A stretch of DNA of 64,000 nt from Blochmannia endosymbiont of Camponotus (Colobopsis) obliquus (GTDB lineage Bacteria; Pseudomonadota; Gammaproteobacteria; Enterobacterales; Enterobacteriaceae), in the NCBI RefSeq assembly GCF_000973545.1, contig NZ_CP010049.1, forward strand, positions 310,001-374,000, in the 5' to 3' direction. The notes under the pieces were generated by a model. It made no database searches, was not told where the DNA came from, and was given only the letters and a program-made list of their open reading frames with translations. The position numbers and the translations under genes are program-made. Positions 61,481 to 64,000 of the stretch are shown here, in pieces (within the stretch, counting starts at the first letter, position 1; each line of letters begins with the position of its first letter).

Positions 61481-62016
61481 GTAATTATATTGAGAAAATT
61501 AAAAAATTTATTTTAGTATTATATTTGATTATGTATGTATTGATGGTGTAATGATTATTAAGTAATAATTTAATTATAAGTATAGTATTAGTGTTTTTTA
61601 ATAAAATTAGATAAAATACACTATGTATATTTTATTTTACGTACTCAAGCGTTTTAATATTTTTCATGATACATTAAATTTTAAGATAGTTGATGTAATA
61701 AATATAGATAATTAATTAAAAAAGTTATTGTGTATTTTTTTTGTAAGTCTATGTTTTATTAATATTGAATAAGTTGTTTTAAACACTATAATTTTATTTT
61801 AGTTTTGGATCTTGTTAATGTTTATATCTATTAAATTTTAAATTTTGAATGATATATGTATTATTTTATTAATTAAAAGTATTGTGTATTTTAATTTGAT
61901 ATGTATTTTATTAAACAAATAATTAATGCAATAAAGTTTTATAGTATGGAAGTAAAACTTTGTAATATGTTATAATGTTTATATTAAACCTTATTAATCA
62001 TTTAAGTTTGATATTA
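61481..62016. other. Spacer between holA and rsfS at the site of lost nadD
   Basis: No gene is present in these 536 bases. nadD and cobC lie here in E. coli; no NadD motif can be made out. A hairpin at 61933-61961, described separately, stands near the holA end. The promoter for rsfS-mrdA-mrdB is probably near the left end but was not identified. Confidence 0.45.
61933..61961 (-). terminator. Hairpin downstream of holA
   Basis: Nine-base arms, 61933-61941 and 61953-61961 (AAAGTTTTA/TAAAACTTT), with an 11-base loop begin about 55 bases past the holA stop on the minus strand. It may end the leuS-lptE-holA transcript. The U-run is poor. Confidence 0.35.
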
Positions 62017-63024
62017 TTATTGACATAACAACAAAGTTAAAACTTCAAATGTACTCCAAGTATTATAAATGTTGTTTTGTTTAATTTCTAATTCTAATTG
62101 GAACATAATTTTTATAGATATACTTAATTGATTAAAATTTAATCGTTTTAAAGCTTTTATTAATAATAACTGATGTTTATTTGATTTTATTTTGTATTTA
62201 TCTGATAACAAGTTTTGTGTGATGTTTTGTTGTGTCTGTTGTTTATATGTGAGTAATAGCAATATTTCATGTTGAAGTTTGCGTAATAAAATTACAGGTT
62301 CAATATTTTCTAATTTTAATTTGTGTAAAATATGACAAGATAATTTGTAGTTTCCAGATAGAAGTGTATTAATCCAGTGAGATGGAGTAAAATTGATTAG
62401 TTTGTTTATTGTTTTTTTAACTTGAGTTAATGAGATTATGTCATCAGGATATATATAGCGTAAATTTTTTAATAATTCGACTACACTTGATAAATCATCT
62501 TGATAATATTCATGTAATAACTGACAGATCTTATGATCTAACAAGATATTCATCTTTTTTGCTGTGTCTAAAATCCAATTTAGTAAATAATTAGCTTGAG
62601 GTGTATTACAATTAATCAATATTGTTTTGTGATGAAATTTTTTTAAAAAAATGTAATTTTTTTTATAATTGGTTAATTTATCAATATGAACAATAAATAA
62701 TAAATTTTTGTTACACAATGAAAATAAAACAGATATTTTTTTATTGACGATGTCATTAATGTAATTGTTTGATATAGTGAAGGATAGTATTTGTTTATTG
62801 TTGAATAAATGTAAATTTTTACATTTATTAAATATGTTACTCCAGTTAGTGTTTTTATCTAATAAGAAACTATATTTTTGATTGAAACCACATTTTTTTG
62901 CTGTTTTATAAATTTTATTTTGACTTTCTTGTAATAAAAGAGGATTCGTGCCATATAAAATATAGATGTTATTTATTTTTTTTTTTAATTGAGAACTTAA
63001 TTGTTCTGGATATAAATAAATCAT
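62017..63024 (-). CDS. holA: DNA polymerase III delta subunit
   Basis: HolA (delta) opens the sliding clamp in the clamp-loader complex with DnaX and delta prime. The product is 335 residues (343 in E. coli). Though strongly diverged and Lys/Asn-rich, it begins MIYLYPEQLSSQLKKK like E. coli MIRLYPEQLRAQL, and keeps NPLLLQESQNKI, FTPSHWINTLLSGNYKLSCHIL and EPVILLRKLQHEILLLL. It follows lptE, as in E. coli. Confidence 0.95.
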   Translation of the reverse strand: MIYLYPEQLSSQLKKKINNIYILYGTNPLLLQESQNKIYKTAKKCGFNQKYSFLLDKNTNWSNIFNKCKNLHLFNNKQILSFTISNNYINDIVNKKISVLFSLCNKNLLFIVHIDKLTNYKKNYIFLKKFHHKTILINCNTPQANYLLNWILDTAKKMNILLDHKICQLLHEYYQDDLSSVVELLKNLRYIYPDDIISLTQVKKTINKLINFTPSHWINTLLSGNYKLSCHILHKLKLENIEPVILLRKLQHEILLLLTYKQQTQQNITQNLLSDKYKIKSNKHQLLLIKALKRLNFNQLSISIKIMFQLELEIKQNNIYNTWSTFEVLTLLLCQ

Positions 63025-63092
63025 GATAATTTGTAGTAAATATATTTAATTATTTGATTTCTTTTAAGTTTTGATTAAGTTTATTTAGTGTT

Positions 63093-63605
63093 CTATTTAG
63101 CATTAATAATGATATTCAGAAGTTTACATACTAATTGTTGCGCCGCTTGTTGATATATTTCTTTGCGCAAATTTTTTATTTCTGAATCTCGTGTTAATGG
63201 CATAGAATGATTTGTAAAGTAATATCGATTAATTTTAATATTTACAGTATGTGTTGTGGAAGATATTATAATTTTTGCTTTTATTTTCAACGTTAGCTGA
63301 AATTTAGTTAATATATTGTTCTGGATTATATCAATTTTATTATTGTTTTCAAATACATTGATAATCTGTACTGACGGAGTCGTTATATTTAAATGATTTT
63401 TATCTTTTATTAGGTTAAAATTATTTATGTTCAGTTCTGTTTTTATCATATTAGCTAGTAAATGATAAGACTCTAAATTATAAAAAGTGATATTTTTTAC
63501 GTTATGAGTGCTATATAAATTTTCATATGTGGTGAATTTATAACCACAATTCATAAGAATGGTTGTTGTTAATATAAATAAAAAAATTTTAACATTACAT
63601 AACAT
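63093..63605 (-). CDS. lptE: LPS-assembly lipoprotein LptE
   Basis: LptE plugs the LptD barrel and helps place lipopolysaccharide in the outer leaflet. The 170-residue product (193 in E. coli) has a signal sequence and lipobox LMNC, so the mature lipoprotein starts CGYKF, like E. coli CGWHL. The C-terminal low-complexity tail of E. coli LptE is missing. The body is weakly conserved, but position between leuS and holA and the lipobox make the call firm. It starts five bases after the leuS stop. Confidence 0.88.
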   Translation of the reverse strand: MLCNVKIFLFILTTTILMNCGYKFTTYENLYSTHNVKNITFYNLESYHLLANMIKTELNINNFNLIKDKNHLNITTPSVQIINVFENNNKIDIIQNNILTKFQLTLKIKAKIIISSTTHTVNIKINRYYFTNHSMPLTRDSEIKNLRKEIYQQAAQQLVCKLLNIIINAK

Positions 63606-63610
63606 GTATT

Positions 63611-64000
63611 TTATTTTGATATAATATTTAGCAATTTATTTTTAATAAAAAATGTTTTGTAAAATTTATTTTTTTGCAAATATTTTTTTAATGAAGGATT
63701 GTGTAGTATATATTGTTGTATAATATTCTTTTCAGAATTAATTGGTACAGCAATTGTACAGCAAAATTTTCCGTTGTATTGAATTATAATATTTACTTCA
63801 GACTGCATGAGAGTTTGAGTATCTACACATGGCCATGAGGTTGCATCTATATTTTTTTTATTACCTAAAGCATTCCAAAGAACAAAAGCAATATGTGGAG
63901 TAAAAGGGTAAATTAATCTTACAATAACTTCTAGTGCTTCTTGTGTTAATGCTCGGTCTTGTTCTTCATTTTTAGATATTTTAGTTAATTTATTTGTAAA
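63611..64000 (-). CDS. leuS: Leucyl-tRNA synthetase, C-terminal end (cut by right window edge)
   Basis: LeuS charges tRNA-Leu. Only the last 129 codons are in the window; the frame runs open to base 64000. Translation from the edge gives a segment with YPFTPHIAFVLWNALGN, the anticodon-domain hallmark (E. coli NPFTPHICFTLWQEL), then QYNGKFCCTIAVPI (E. coli VQVNGKVRAKITVPV) and the ending KNKLLNIIS, the C-terminal tRNA-contact domain. An internal ATG at 63808 makes a short frame, but it is not a separate gene. It leads the leuS-lptE-holA series. Confidence 0.95.
   Translation of the reverse strand, partial: FTNKLTKISKNEEQDRALTQEALEVIVRLIYPFTPHIAFVLWNALGNKKNIDATSWPCVDTQTLMQSEVNIIIQYNGKFCCTIAVPINSEKNIIQQYILHNPSLKKYLQKNKFYKTFFIKNKLLNIISK

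Noticed and set aside
63611..63808. 65-codon minus-strand frame as a separate small gene
   Set aside because: The frame is open upstream to the window edge and its translation matches the C-terminal domain of LeuS.

Overview
The window is 64 kb of very AT-rich chromosome from a reduced-genome gammaproteobacterium. Nearly every gene is a single-copy orthologue of an Escherichia coli housekeeping gene, often in E. coli order. Genes that normally sit between them are missing, and long AT-rich spacers remain. There are no insertion sequences, prophage, CRISPR or paralogous families. This is the pattern of an obligate insect endosymbiont. Retention of lipid A genes, lysine-pathway dapD, type II dehydroquinase upstream of accBC, and RecBCD suggests Candidatus Blochmannia (carpenter-ant symbiont) or a close relative. 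That assignment is inference from gene content and order, not a database match.

Layout. 1-9968: recC (cut by the left edge) faces recB-recD on the opposite strand, followed by dapD and map. 10422-30027: one long plus-strand block collinear with E. coli: rpsB-tsf-pyrH-frr (translation, UMP kinase), dxr and uppS (isoprenoid/undecaprenyl carrier), cdsA, rseP, bamA, skp, lpxD-fabZ-lpxA-lpxB, rnhB, dnaE, accA. This block covers ribosome function, envelope biogenesis, replication and fatty acid initiation. 30382-33752: tilS and proS, convergent. 34649-40049: mreBCD (minus) divergent from aroQ-accB-accC (plus). 40884-47919: tldD, pmbA, lon, hupB and the 4.5S RNA gene ffs. 48094-53186: hha, apt, dnaX, adk, lpxH. 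53498-57645: cysS, folD, tRNA-Arg(UCU) and an EamA-type transporter. 57993-64000: minus-strand mrdB, mrdA, rsfS, holA, lptE and the 3' end of leuS.

The genes cooperate in a few systems: RecBCD end processing; acetyl-CoA carboxylase (accA, accB, accC; accD lies elsewhere); lipid A synthesis and outer-membrane assembly (lpxA/B/D/H, fabZ, bamA, skp, lptE); rod-shape wall synthesis (mreBCD, mrdA, mrdB, uppS); DNA polymerase III (dnaE, dnaX, holA); and TldD/PmbA with Lon proteolysis.

I found no undescribed multi-gene system. The most notable signals are: a strong strand composition asymmetry that changes protein composition according to gene orientation; a perfect 33-nt palindrome inside tilS; a 0.9-kb non-coding stretch between proS and mreD with a perfect 32-bp palindrome and a second long hairpin; a heat-shock-type promoter and a hairpin over the ribosome binding site upstream of lon; an intrinsic terminator inside the lipid A cluster; retained hha; and unusual substitutions in Adk and AccC.
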